DNA from: Symbiodinium natans
Lineage: Eukaryota; Sar; Dinophyceae; Suessiales; Symbiodiniaceae
Reading direction: 5' to 3'
Assembly: GCA_905221605.1 (NCBI GenBank)
Contig: CAJNDS010002418.1
Location: forward strand, 62,001-126,000
DNA length: 64,000 bases
The position numbers and the translations under genes are program-made. Positions 44,215-54,839 of this stretch are shown here, one piece after another; the stretch's first letter is position 1; every line of letters begins with the position of its first letter. A model generated the notes under the pieces. That model was not told the DNA's origin and ran no database searches. It was given only the letters and a program-made list of their open reading frames with translations.

Positions 44215-47200
44215 AGCTGACTTTAAAGGGCCCCAGTCCGTGCCCCGCCCTTCCCGCCCTTCCCGCCCTTCCCGCCCTTCCCGCCCTTCCCGCCCTTCAG
44301 TGCATGCCCGCCCCCTCCACCCTTCCCGCCCGCTCTGCCCACCATGGCTCCGCATGGTCCCATGGCTCCATGCCCCTGGCCCTCCGCCCTGGCCCCATGG
44401 CCCATGGTCCCATGGCATGCCCGCCCCCTCAGCTCCCGCCCTTCCCGCCCATGGCTCATGGCCCCATAGCCCCGTGGTCCCATGGCTCCATGCCCCCTGG
44501 CCCACTCCTGGCCCCATGCTCCTTTGTTCTATGAGCTGGCTGCGTGCTGACTGTAAAGGGCCCTTCCCCTTCCCGCCCGTTCCGCCCACCATGGCTCATG
44601 GCCCCCTATGGTCCCATGGCTCCATGCTCCCTGGTCCCATGCCCCTCTCTTGATAAGCTGACTTTAAAGGGCCCCAGTGCATGCCCGCCCCCTCCGCTCT
44701 TCCCGCCCTTCCTTCCCGCCCGCTCCGCCTCATGGTCCCATACAAGGGCCCCAGTGCACGCTTGCCCCCTCCGCCCTTCCCGCCTTTCCCGCCCATGGCC
44801 CATGGGCCCATAGCCCCAGCCCGCTTGCTCCGCCCTTCCCGTTCGCTCCGCCTCCCCATGGCCTAGACATCCCTGGCCGCACTGGTTCCCTGGCCTCATG
44901 CCTCTAGAGATCCGATCAGATGACTTTAAAGGGCCCCAGTGCACGCCCGCCCTCTCCGCTCTTCCCGCCCGCTCCGCCCTTCCCGCTTGCTCCGTCCTTC
45001 CCACCCGCTCTTATCATGGCCTAGACATCCCTGGCCGCACTTTCATGCCTGGTCCCCGGGCCCCAGTGCATGCCCGCCCGCACTTTCATGCCCATCCCTG
45101 GCCGCACTTTCATGCCTGGTCCCCTGGCCTTATGCCTCTATAGGCCCGATCAGATGACTTTAAAGGGCCCCAGCGTTCGGATGGCTTGCCTGCCCGCTCC
45201 GCCTGCCCGCTTGCTCCGCCCTTCCCGCCCGCTCCGCCTCCCCATGGCCTAGACATCCCTGGCCGCACTGGTTCCCTGGCCTTATGCCTCTAGACCCGAT
45301 CATGACTTTAAAGGGCCCCAGTGCACGCCCGCCCTCTCCGCTCTTCCCGCCCGCTCCGCCCTTCCCGCTTGCTCCGTCCTTCCCACCCGCTCTTATCATG
45401 GCCTAGACATCCCTGGCCACACTTTCATGCCTGGTCCCCGGGCTCCAGTGCAGGCCCGCCCGCACTTTCATGCCTGGTCCCCTGGCCCCAGTGCATGCCC
45501 GCCCCCTCCGCCGTTCCTTCCCCTTCCCACCCGTTCCGCCCGCCATGGACGGCTCCATGGCCCTATGGTCCCATGGCTCCATGCTCCCTGGTCCCATGCC
45601 CCTCTCTTGATAAGCTGACTTTAAAGGGCCCCAGTGCATGCCCGCCCCCTCCGCCCTTCCCCCTTCCCGCCCTTCCCGCCCGCTCCGCCTCATGGTCCCA
45701 TAAAAGGGCCCCAGTGCACGCTTGCCCCCTCCGCCCTTCCCGCCTTTCCCGCCCATGGCTCATGGGCCCATAGCCCCAGCCCGCTTGCTCCGCCCTTCCC
45801 GTTCGCTCCGCCTCCCCATGGCCTAGACATCCCTGCCTCGAGAGATCTCCGCTCTTCCCGCCCGCTCCGCCCTTCCCGCTTGCTCCGTCCTTTCCCACCC
45901 GCTCTTATCATGGCCTAGACATCCCTGGCCGCTTTCATGCCTGGTCCCCGGGCCCCAGCGCATGCCCGCCCGCACTTTCATGCCCATCCTTGGCCGCACT
46001 TTCATGCCTGGTCCCCTGGCCTTATGCCTCTAGACCCGATCAGATGACTTTAAAGGGCCCCAGGGCATGCCCGCTCTAGGCCTGTTCGGATGGCTTGCCT
46101 GCCCGCTCCGCCTGCCCGCTTGCTCCGCCCTTCCCGCCCGCTCCGCCTCCCCATGGCCTAGACATCCCTGGCCGCACTGGTTCCCTGGCCTTATGCCTCT
46201 AGACCCGATCAGATGACTTTAAAGGGCCCCAGCGCACGCCCGCCCTCTCCGCTCTTCCCGCCCGCTCCGCCCTTCCCGCTTGCTCCGTCCTTCCCACCCG
46301 CTCTTATCATGGCCTAGACATCCCTGGCCGCACTTTCATGCCTGGTCCCCGGGCCCCAGTGCAGGCCCGCCCGCACTTTCACGCCCATCCCTGGCCGCAC
46401 TTTCATGCCTGGTCCCCTGGCCTTATGCCTCTAGACCCGATCAGATGACTTTAAAGGGCCCCAGTGCATGCCCAAGACCTGTTCGGATGGCTTGCCTGCC
46501 CGCTCCGCCTGGCCGCTTGCTCCGCCCTTCCCGCCCGCTCCGCCTCCCCATGGCCTAGACATCCCTGGCCGCACTGGTTCCCTGGCCTTATGCCTCTAGA
46601 CCCGATCAGATGACTTTAAAGGGCCCCAGTGCACGCCCGCCCTCTCCGCTCTTCCCGCCCGCTCCGCCCTTCCCGCTTGCTCCGTCCTTCCCACCCGCTC
46701 TTATCACGGCCTAGACATCCCTGGCCGCACTTTCATGCCTGGTCCCCTGGCCTTATGTTTAGTTTCTAGACCCGATCAGATGACTTTAAAGGGGCCCAGC
46801 GCATGCCCGCCCTCTCCGCTCTTCCCGCTTGCTCTGCCCTTGCCGCCCGCTCCGCCTCCCCATGGCCTAGACATCCCTGGCCGCACTTTCACGCTTGGTC
46901 CCCTATGCCTCTAGACCCGTTCAGATGACTTTAAAGGGCCCCAGTGCATGCCTGCCCGCTCCGGGCCCCAATGCATGCCCGCCTAGATATCCCTGGCCGC
47001 ACTTTCATGCCTGGTCCCCTGGCCGATGCCTCTAGGCCTGTTCGGATGGCTTGCCTGCCCGCTCCGCCTGCCCGCTTGCTCCGCCCTTCCCGCCCGCTCC
47101 GCCTCCCCATGGCCTAGACATCCCTGGCCGCACTGGTTCCCTGGCCTTATGCCTCTAGACCCGATCAGATGACTTTAAAGGACCCCAGCGCACGCCCGCC

Positions 47201-50200
47201 CTCTCCGCTCTTCCCGCCCGCTCCGCCCTTCCCGCTTGCTCCGTCCTTCCCACCCGCTCTTATCATGGCCTAGACATCCCTGGCCGCACTTTCATGCCTG
47301 GTCCCCGAGCCCCAGCGCATGCCCGCCCGCACTTTCATGCTCATCCCTGGCCGCACTTTCACGCCTGGTCCCCTGATCAGATGACTTTAAAGGGCCCCAG
47401 CGCACGCCCGCCCTCTCCGCTCTCTCCGCTTGCTCCGTCCTTCCCACCCGCTCTTATCATGGCCTAGACATCCCTGGCCGCACTTTCATGCCTGGTCCCC
47501 TGGCCTTATGTTTCTAGACCCGATCAGATGACTTTATAGGGGCCCAGTGCATGCCCGCCCTCTCCGCTCTTCCCGCTTGCTCCGCCCTTGCCGCCCGCTC
47601 CGCCTCCCCATGGCCTAGACATCCCTGGCCGCACTTTCACGCTTGGTCCCCTATGCCTCTAGACCCGTTCAGATGACTTTAAAGGGCCCCAGTGCATGCC
47701 TGCCGCTCCGGGCCCCAATGCATGCCCGCCTAGATATCCCTGGCCGCACTTTCATGCCTGGTCCCCTGGCCTATGCCTCTAGGCCTGTTCGGATGGCTTG
47801 CCTGCCCGCTCCGCCTGCCCGCTTGCTCCGCCCTTCCCGCCCGCTCCGCCTCCCCATGGCCTAGACATCCCTGGCCGCACTGGTTCCCTGGCCTTATGCC
47901 TCTAGACCCGATCAGATGACTTTAAAGGGCCCCAGCGCACGCCCGCCCTCTCCGCTCTTCCCGCCCGCTCCGCCCTTCCCGCTTGCTCCGTCCTTCCCAC
48001 CCCGCTCTTATCATGGCCTAGACATCCCTGGCCGCACTTTCATGCCTGGTCCCCGGGCCCCAGTGCATGCCCGCCCGCACTTTCATGCTCATCCCTGGCC
48101 GCACTTTCACGCCTGGTCCCCTGGCCTTATGCCTCTAGACCCGATCAGATGACTTTAAAGGGCTCCAGCGCATGCCCGCTCTAGGCCTGTTCGGATGGCT
48201 TGCCTGCCCGCTCCGCCTGCCCGCTTGCTCCGCCCTTCCCGCCCGCTCCGCCTCCCCATGGCCTAGACATCCCTGGCCGCACTGGTTCCCTGGCCTTATG
48301 CCTCTAGACCCCATCAGATGACTTTAAAGGGCCTCAGCGCACGCCCGCCCTCTCCGCTCTTCCCGCGCTCCGCCCTTCCCGCTTGCTCCGTCCTTCCCAC
48401 CCGCTCTTATCATGGCCTAGACATCCCTGGCCGCACTTTCATGCCTGGTCCCCTGGCCTTATGTTTCTAGATCTGATCAGATGACTTAAAGGGCCCCAGC
48501 GCATGCCCGCCCTCTCCGCTCTTCCCCCCACGCCTTTCTTCGATAAGCTGACTTTAAAGGGCCCCAGTGCATGCCCGCCCCCTCCTCCGCCCTTCCCGCC
48601 CTTCCCGCCCTTCCCACCCTTCCCGCCCTTCCCGCCCTTCCCGCCCGCTCCGCCCGCCATGGCTCATGGCCCCATGGCGCCATGGTCCCATAAAAGGGCC
48701 CCCATGGCCCCATGGTCCCATGGCTCTAGCCCCCTGACCCCATGCCCCTCTCTTCTATGAGCTGGCTTTGTTGCTGACTTTAAAGGGCCCTTCCCCCATA
48801 GCTCATGGCCCCATGGCCCCATGGCTCCATCTTTCTGGCCCCACGCCTTTCTTCGATAAGCTGACTTTAAAGGGCCCCAGCGCATGCCCGCCCCCTCCGC
48901 CGTTCCTTCCCCTTCCCGCCCGTTCCGCCCGCCATGGCTCACGGCCCCATGGTCCCATGGCTCCATGCTCCCTGGCCCCACGCCCCTCTCTTGATAAGCT
49001 GACTTTAAAGGGCCCCAGTGCATGCCCGCCCCCTCCGCCCTTCCCGCCCTTCCCGCCCTTCCCGCCCGCTCCGCCTCATGATCCCATAAAAGGGCCGCAG
49101 TGCATGCTTGCCCCCTCCGCCCCATAGCCCCAGCCCGCTTGCTCCGCCCTTCCCGTTCGCTCCGCCTCCCCATGGCCTAGACATCCCTGGCCGCACTCGT
49201 TCCCTGGCCTCATGCCTCTAGAGATCCGATCAGATGACTTTAAAGGGCCCCAGCGCACGCCCGCCCTCTCCGCTCTTCCCGCCCGCTCCGCCCTTCCCGC
49301 TAGCTCCGTCCTTCCCACCCGCTCTTATCATGGCCGGCCGCACTTTCATGCCTGGTCCCCGGGCCCCAGCGCATGCCCGCCCGCACTTTCATGCCCATCC
49401 CTGGCCGCACTTTCATGCCTGGTCCCCTGGCCTTATGCCTCTAGACCCGATCAGATGACTTTAAAGGGCCCCAGCGCATGCCCGCTCTTGGCCTGTTCGG
49501 ATGGCTTGCCTGCCCGCTCCGCCTGCCCGCTTGCTCCCCGCTCCGCCTCCCCATGGCCTCGACATCCCTGGCCGCACTGGTTCCCTGGCCTTATGCCTCT
49601 AGACCCGATCAGATGACTTTAAAGGGCCTCAGCGCACGCCCGCCCTCTCCGCTCTTCCCGCCCGCTCCGCCCTTCCCGCTTGCTCCGTCCTTCCCACCCG
49701 CTCTTATCATGGCCTAGACATCCCTGGCCGCACTTTCATGCCTGGTCCCCGGGCTCCAGCGCAGGCCCGCCCACACTTTCATGCCCATCCCTGGCCGCAC
49801 TTTCATGCCTGGTCCCCTGGCCTTATGCCTCTAGACCCGATCAGATGACTTTAAAGGGCCCCAGTGCACGCCCGAGGCCTGTTCGGATGGCTTGCCTGCC
49901 CGCTCCGCCTGCCCGCTTGCTCCGCCCTTCCCGCCCGCTCCGCCTCCCCATGGCCTAGACATCCCTGGCCGCACTGGTTCCCTGGCCTTATGCCTCTAGA
50001 CCCGATCAGATGACTTTAAAGGGTGTCAGTGCACGCCCGCCCTCTCCGCTCTTCCCGCCCGCTCCGCCCTTCCCGCTTGCTCCGTCCTTCCCACCCGCTC
50101 TTATCATGGCCTAGACATCCCTGGCCGCACTTTCATGCCTGGTCCCCTGAAGGGGCCCAGTGCATGCCCGCCCTCTCCGCTCTTCCCGCTTGCTCCGCCC

Positions 50201-51070
50201 TTGCCGCCCGCTCCGCCTCCCATGGCCTAGACATCCCTGGCCGCACTTTCATGCTTGGTCCCCGCTATGCCTCTAGACCCGTTCAGATGACTTTAAAGGG
50301 CCCCAGCGCATGCCTGCCCGCTCCGGGCCCCAATGCATGCCCGCCTAGATATCCCTGGCCGCACTTTCATGCCTGGTCCCCTGGCCTATGCCTCTAGGCC
50401 TGTTCGGATGGCTTGCCTGCCCGCTCCGCCTGCCCGCTTGCTCCGCCCTTCCCACCCGCCTCCCCATGGCCTAGACATCCCTGGCCGCACTGGTTCCCTG
50501 GCCTTATGCCTCTAGACCCGATCAGATGACTTTAAAGGGCCCCAGCGCACGCCCGCCCTCTCCGCTCTTCCCGCCCGCTCCGCCCTTCCCGCTTGCTCCG
50601 TCCTTCCCACCCGCTCTTATCATGGCCTAGACATCCCTGGCCGTACTTTCATGCCTGGTCCCCGGGCCCCAGTGCATGCCCGCCCGCACTTTCATGCTCA
50701 TCCCTGGCCGCACTTTCATGCCTGGTCCCCTGGCCTTATGCCTCTAGACCCGATCAGATGACTTTAAAGGGCCCCAGCGCATGCCCGCTCTAGGCCTGTT
50801 CGGATGGCTTGCCTGCCCGCTCCGCCTACCCGCTTGCTCCGCCCTTCCCGCCCGCTCCGCCTCCCCATGGCCTAGACATCCCTGGCCGCACTGGTTCCCT
50901 GGCCTTATGCCTCTAGACCCGATCATGACTTTAAAGGGCCCCAGTGCACGCCCGCCCTCTCCGCTCTTCCCGCCCGCTCCGCCCTTCCCGCTTGCTCCGT
51001 CCTTCCCACCCGCTCTTATCATGGCCTAGACATCCCTGGCCGCACTTTCATGCCTGGTCCCCTGGCCTTA
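44215..51070. repeat. 6.9-kb GC-rich satellite with higher-order repeats
   Basis: The anchor GACTTTAAAGGGCCCCAG recurs about 32-34 times (for example 44,918, 46,213, 46,609, 47,169, 47,916, 49,225, 50,008, 50,527 and 50,925). Adjacent spacings are mostly about 145-170 or 230-245 nt. A long plus short pair gives a unit near 395 nt (46,213 to 46,609; 50,527 to 50,925). Other conserved phrases are CATGGCCTAGACATCCCTGG, CCGCACTTTCATGCCTGGTC and CCGCTCCGCCCTTCCCGC. A related unit with CTTGATAAGCTGACTTTAAA occurs near 44,648, 45,608 and 48,990. The left end (44,250-44,340) has pure CCCGCCCTT repeats, and CCATGG words are frequent from 44,340 to 44,620 and near 48,650-48,970. No internal frame shows protein motifs; the many open frames are due to low-complexity C-rich DNA. 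Confidence 0.95.
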
Positions 51071-51171
51071 GAGGAGATGCTTGGCCGACAGATATTGCAC
51101 AGCGGTCGCGGATGGCCTCTCAGCACACTACCGACTAAGCCCTCCTAATGCCCTTGAAACCCTGAACGCTC

Positions 51172-51243
51172 AACCCTAAGCCCTAAACCCTAAGCCCTAA
51201 ACCCTAGGCCCTAAACCCGAAACCCTAAACCCTAAACCGTAGA
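51172..51243. repeat. Interstitial telomeric repeat (CCCTAAA/TTTAGGG)
   Basis: Ten consecutive 7-mers fit CCCTAAA with variants CCCTAAG, CCCTAGG and CCCGAAA. It lies about 100 nt beyond the right end of the GC-rich satellite. The orientation puts TTTAGGG on the minus strand. Unique sequence and genes continue on both sides, so it is not a terminal telomere in this assembly. Confidence 0.92.
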
Positions 51244-51244
51244 C

Positions 51245-51760
51245 CGCTCACTCTCCTCCTGCCTGTGCGAATTCGTCGAAAGATGGCCTGCCATCCTTGT
51301 TCTTGTCCGGTTTGCGCGGAGCATCAGGTTGAGGGGTCGGCGGCACTGGCGGTAGCCATTAAATATATATACAAATATGTATATGTAGATGTACATGTAT
51401 CCGTGCGCGGGTGGGCAACTCTGCCCCACTCGGGGTCATATGCCCTGTTGTGCATGCAAAAGTCCTCTGGCAATGGCTCCGGTGGTACTGTTGGTATCGG
51501 GCATAAGTCGAGCGCTTGTTGCTGTTCCCATGAGTGCGCACTCCTGTGTTTCGAGGGTTTACTCATGTTCTTGCTAGGGGCAAAGGTGCCTTTGTCCCTT
51601 CCTCTGCAAATCAGGATCGTGACGTGCTTTATGCGGCTGTGCACCATCGTTGTTTTGCAATAAAACTTTCGGCCCGCACGAAGAGATTCTATGAGATTCC
51701 AACACACACACAAGACATCTCACAACACAACTGAGAGAAGAAGGTGTGCACCTTTCATGT
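51245..51760. other. No supported gene; short TA run
   Basis: A TATATACA/TATGTA run occurs at 51,362-51,400. Frames on both strands lack motifs. The 3' untranslated part of the phosphatase gene probably lies here. Confidence 0.35.
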
Positions 51761-51764
51761 GCCC

Positions 51765-53112
51765 TCAGCATGTGCACAAACCTCGCAAATTGCGGGCCTT
51801 CAGCGTGTCCGCAGGATGTACAATGGGTCTGCGTTGCTGTACCTTGGGAGCTGCTCAATTGAAGATTGTGCCGAGGATGGCGCAGCTGAGCGGGTGACGT
51901 GCTGAAGAGCTTGTGTCAGGCTCCATTGCCTGCAGCTTCAGATGAATAAGTGAGGGACACGGAAGCAAAGGAAAAACCGGCATACATGCTCTAAAACTGC
52001 TGCTATTCGTTGTTTTAAACGGCATCTTGCCCACCAATCCCCCCTTGCACCAGGCCTGGTTTCCATAAGCCATGCCAATACAATGGTCGCCTGACTGCAC
52101 ATGTGCAATGCGCACTTGCCGGTACATCCCGGTACATTTCAGGCAAAACTGAGAGCCAAGTCGCGGAGCGATTGACCCCGAGAGCACAATGCACCAAAAC
52201 ACATGAGGAGGGGTCCTTGAAGGCAGCCTGGACAACTCCGGACCACACTCTCACTCAAGGAAGATGGAGCAAAGAGGTACGGAGTGGGCACATTCGTGTG
52301 CCTCCAAGAAGTCTTTACATCGCCAGTAGGCACCCGAAGGGCGGCACTTGGGATTTTCCTTCCTGGCCGCCTCACGTGCCAACACCAAACCCGTGTCAAG
52401 GCGGGCAAAGCCGTGCATCAAGGCCGTGGAAATCATGATGACATCATGTCAGACACCAAAGCTAGGAACATGGCCTCAAAGTCTTCCGCCGTTTGCTCCG
52501 GTCCGAAGACATCATCCTCAGACGCCAGCTCAACACCGAACCTCTGAACGACTGAAGAGCTTTCCCAACAAGCTTGGTCTTTTCCTGGCCGCTGCTTCGT
52601 GTGCTTCTGCGTGCTCATCCTATTGCGCATGCTTCCGTCTTAGCCTGTGTGTCACTCCGTTGGCGCACTGTAGCTGCTGCTATGTGTTGCGGCTTCTGCA
52701 GTCGCCACCACTACCGGCAAAGACCGACAATGCATTCACGGCTACCTCCCGCACATTCTGACACTGGGCGTCTCACGAATCCGTCGTCTGCCATGGGAAC
52801 CTTAAACATGCTCGCAATTGGGAGATCTGCTTCTTCAGCACGTGGAAGCCTGCTCATGTCGGCAGATGTACGTCAGGCCCGCGCCCACTCAACCACCAGC
52901 TTGCCATGCTTGCCAGGAGCGAGTGCATAAAGGTCCGAAACATTCAACACATGGGTGATGCCAAGCGCGTTGGCCTCCTGGGGCAGAGTGTATGACACCG
53001 TGAAAGTTTCAAAAGAGATACTTCCTATGGTGTATACAGCAGCCACTTCAGCCTTCGCCAGACCCAGTGCGGCGTTGGCAGCACCCAGGTACAAGGAGCC
53101 CGGAAGGATCTC
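51765..53112 (-). CDS. Dual-specificity protein phosphatase, 7 exons
   Basis: Exons on the minus strand, with consistent phase: 53,112-53,053 (EILPGSLYLGAANAAL), 52,977-52,927 (ALGITHVLNVSDLY), 52,543-52,463 (FGVELASEDDVFG, AEDFEAMFL), 52,227-52,165 (SSCVLVHCALGVNRS), 52,090-52,056 (ATIVLAWLMET), 51,929-51,899 (QWSLTQALQH) and 51,842-51,765 (VQQRRPIVHPADTL, then stop). The active-site loop HCALGVNRS matches HCxxGxxR(S/T) with Cys and Arg present; Asp residues in ASEDD are candidates for the general acid. YLG..., ITHVLNV and RRPIV are the usual DSP landmarks. Five of six introns start GC, one GT. The exons upstream of 53,112 that give the N-terminus are not certain. The enzyme should dephosphorylate phospho-Tyr/Ser/Thr proteins; the target is unknown. 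Confidence 0.92.
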
Positions 53113-53249
53113 CTAATGCAACGGCTGATTTCACTGCGCACTGGCAGTTAGAGAACAAACATCAAGCAAACACAAACAAAACAGAACAAACCAAGGAGAA
53201 GACAACACGTTTTCAACTCGCGCCGCCGAGGCTCCGATATCTCAAGGTG

Positions 53250-54171
53250 CAGTTGCTTGCGTTGAATGGCTGCTTCTGCCGCAGCTAGGTGTCCACAGGG
53301 CTCCACGCCACTGGTCCGAAAGAAATTAAACATCATGGCGGCAGAAAGAGAGTCAATGGAAAAAATGTCTTGGAATTCGCGCATCTTGATTCGGTTGTCC
53401 GTGGCACGCCTTTCTCCAAAAATGCCAAGATAGGTCTAGTGCTCACCTAGCGCCTCTCGCCATGATGGCCATCTGCTGCTTCTGCCACCCCCCCAAAGTC
53501 GACGATATTCAATGGCGGCCAGCCATGGACGGCGACACATGAGAAACATGCCCCATGACAAGCAGACAGAAAAATGCAAAGTCTGGCAGGGCGCCTTCGC
53601 ATCTTCTTCTGCTTTTTGAGAACTGCAAAACTTGCGTCAAGTGTATGGCCGGTGAAGGAAAGCGTGGGCCGATTGCCGTGCCTCCTGTTGCTGATACCAT
53701 CGTTGATTCCTCCTCCGGCCTGAGAGGGATGCTGTAAGACCTGTATTGCACCGTCTCATGAACAAATACCGAGACCGGCTGAGGCCACACAGGGAAACTC
53801 TGGGAAACCCTGCGACAGCCACCTGGCTGGCTGAAACGTCATGTATCCTTTTCGGAAGGTCTTGGCCGGAACCTGAACAGCTTATCTCGCAGAGGGCATG
53901 CGGGGCTTCGATCGGAGACTGAGGAATACATACGAACTTTCTGGCAAGTAACCAAAGCGAACCAAAAGAACCAAGTGAACAACGTGAGCATGAAGAAAGC
54001 AGGAATGAAACAGCTTCGGCCTCCTGCTTGCCAGGTAGTTGGAAAGATCTCAGCAGCAACACCTCGGTGGTCCAAGGCGGTGTCTTCGTACTTGGGCGAA
54101 GAAGCTCGGGCCCTCGCATTCTCCGGGTCAGCTGCCGGCCGGATGCCGACAGCAGGGTCGGAGCCGTCCAC
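53250..54171 (-). CDS. Candidate exons upstream of the phosphatase, one with a membrane segment
   Basis: Three protein-like minus-strand stretches precede the phosphatase. About 54,171-53,940 reads DPAVGIRPAADPENARARAS and then a strongly hydrophobic CFIPAFFMLTLFTWFFWFAL. About 53,770-53,620 reads VSVFVHETVQYRSYSIPLRP and GGTAIGPRFPSPAIHLTQVL. About 53,384-53,290 reads FQDIFSIDSLSAAMMFNFFR. They could be the N-terminal part of the phosphatase (making it membrane-bound) or a separate gene. Splice pairs were not proven. Confidence 0.42.
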
Positions 54172-54199
54172 AGCCTCAGATGCATCGCTAAGGTTTCGC

Positions 54200-54830
54200 T
54201 TGTCTGTGCGGGGGGAAAATAGATCGTTACTTTAACTTACATGGCATAGAGAGCGTGCCGGAACCTCAACCCAAAACAAGCCAGCGATGGCCAAAGCATG
54301 CCAAGGCCATGGCAGGCATAAAGAGGAGCTCCTCCAATGGCGTGTCGGGGCCTGGGCGGCGACTTTCCGCAGGCCATGTTTGCATGTGATACTGAGGCCG
54401 AGGGCTTGACAAGTCGAGTCATCAACATGTTCTTCTGTTCGTATTGCTTTCATTTCGTGCCAACCGTTGAGCAGCAAAGCTGCCGACTGATCGAGCCCGG
54501 AAAAGTGGAAAAGGGAACCTGACAGCAGTGTTATGCCAAGAGCTTTCTAGCGTTCCCATGCCAACTTCAAGCTTCAGACTTCCGGTGCAGCATCCAACCT
54601 CTAAGCTTCCGGCTACTTCTGCACCTGCCACTTTGACCCTAACGCCTCCAGGTTTGGCAGCTGCCGAAAGAGACGAATGTGTAGCATTAGCAGATCATTC
54701 GCAAACACGGCTTTCTGCCGCAAGAGCTTAGGAGCCTTGAGGCGCAGCTTTGGAGCCGGAGCAGGCGAGTGCAAGGGTTGTGCCAGGCCTGGGCAGCGCA
54801 ACGTGTGCCAAGGTAGTTTCACGGTAGGTT
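54200..54830. other. No supported gene
   Basis: Short conflicting frames only. It contains the 3' end of formyltransferase gene B at its right edge, whose stop was not fixed. Confidence 0.3.
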
Positions 54831-54839
54831 CCTAAGGGA

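Noticed and set aside
44177-50793. Dozens of Pro/Arg/Gly-rich open frames on both strands
   Set aside because: They follow the C-rich satellite units, have no motifs and shift with each unit. They are products of low-complexity repeats.
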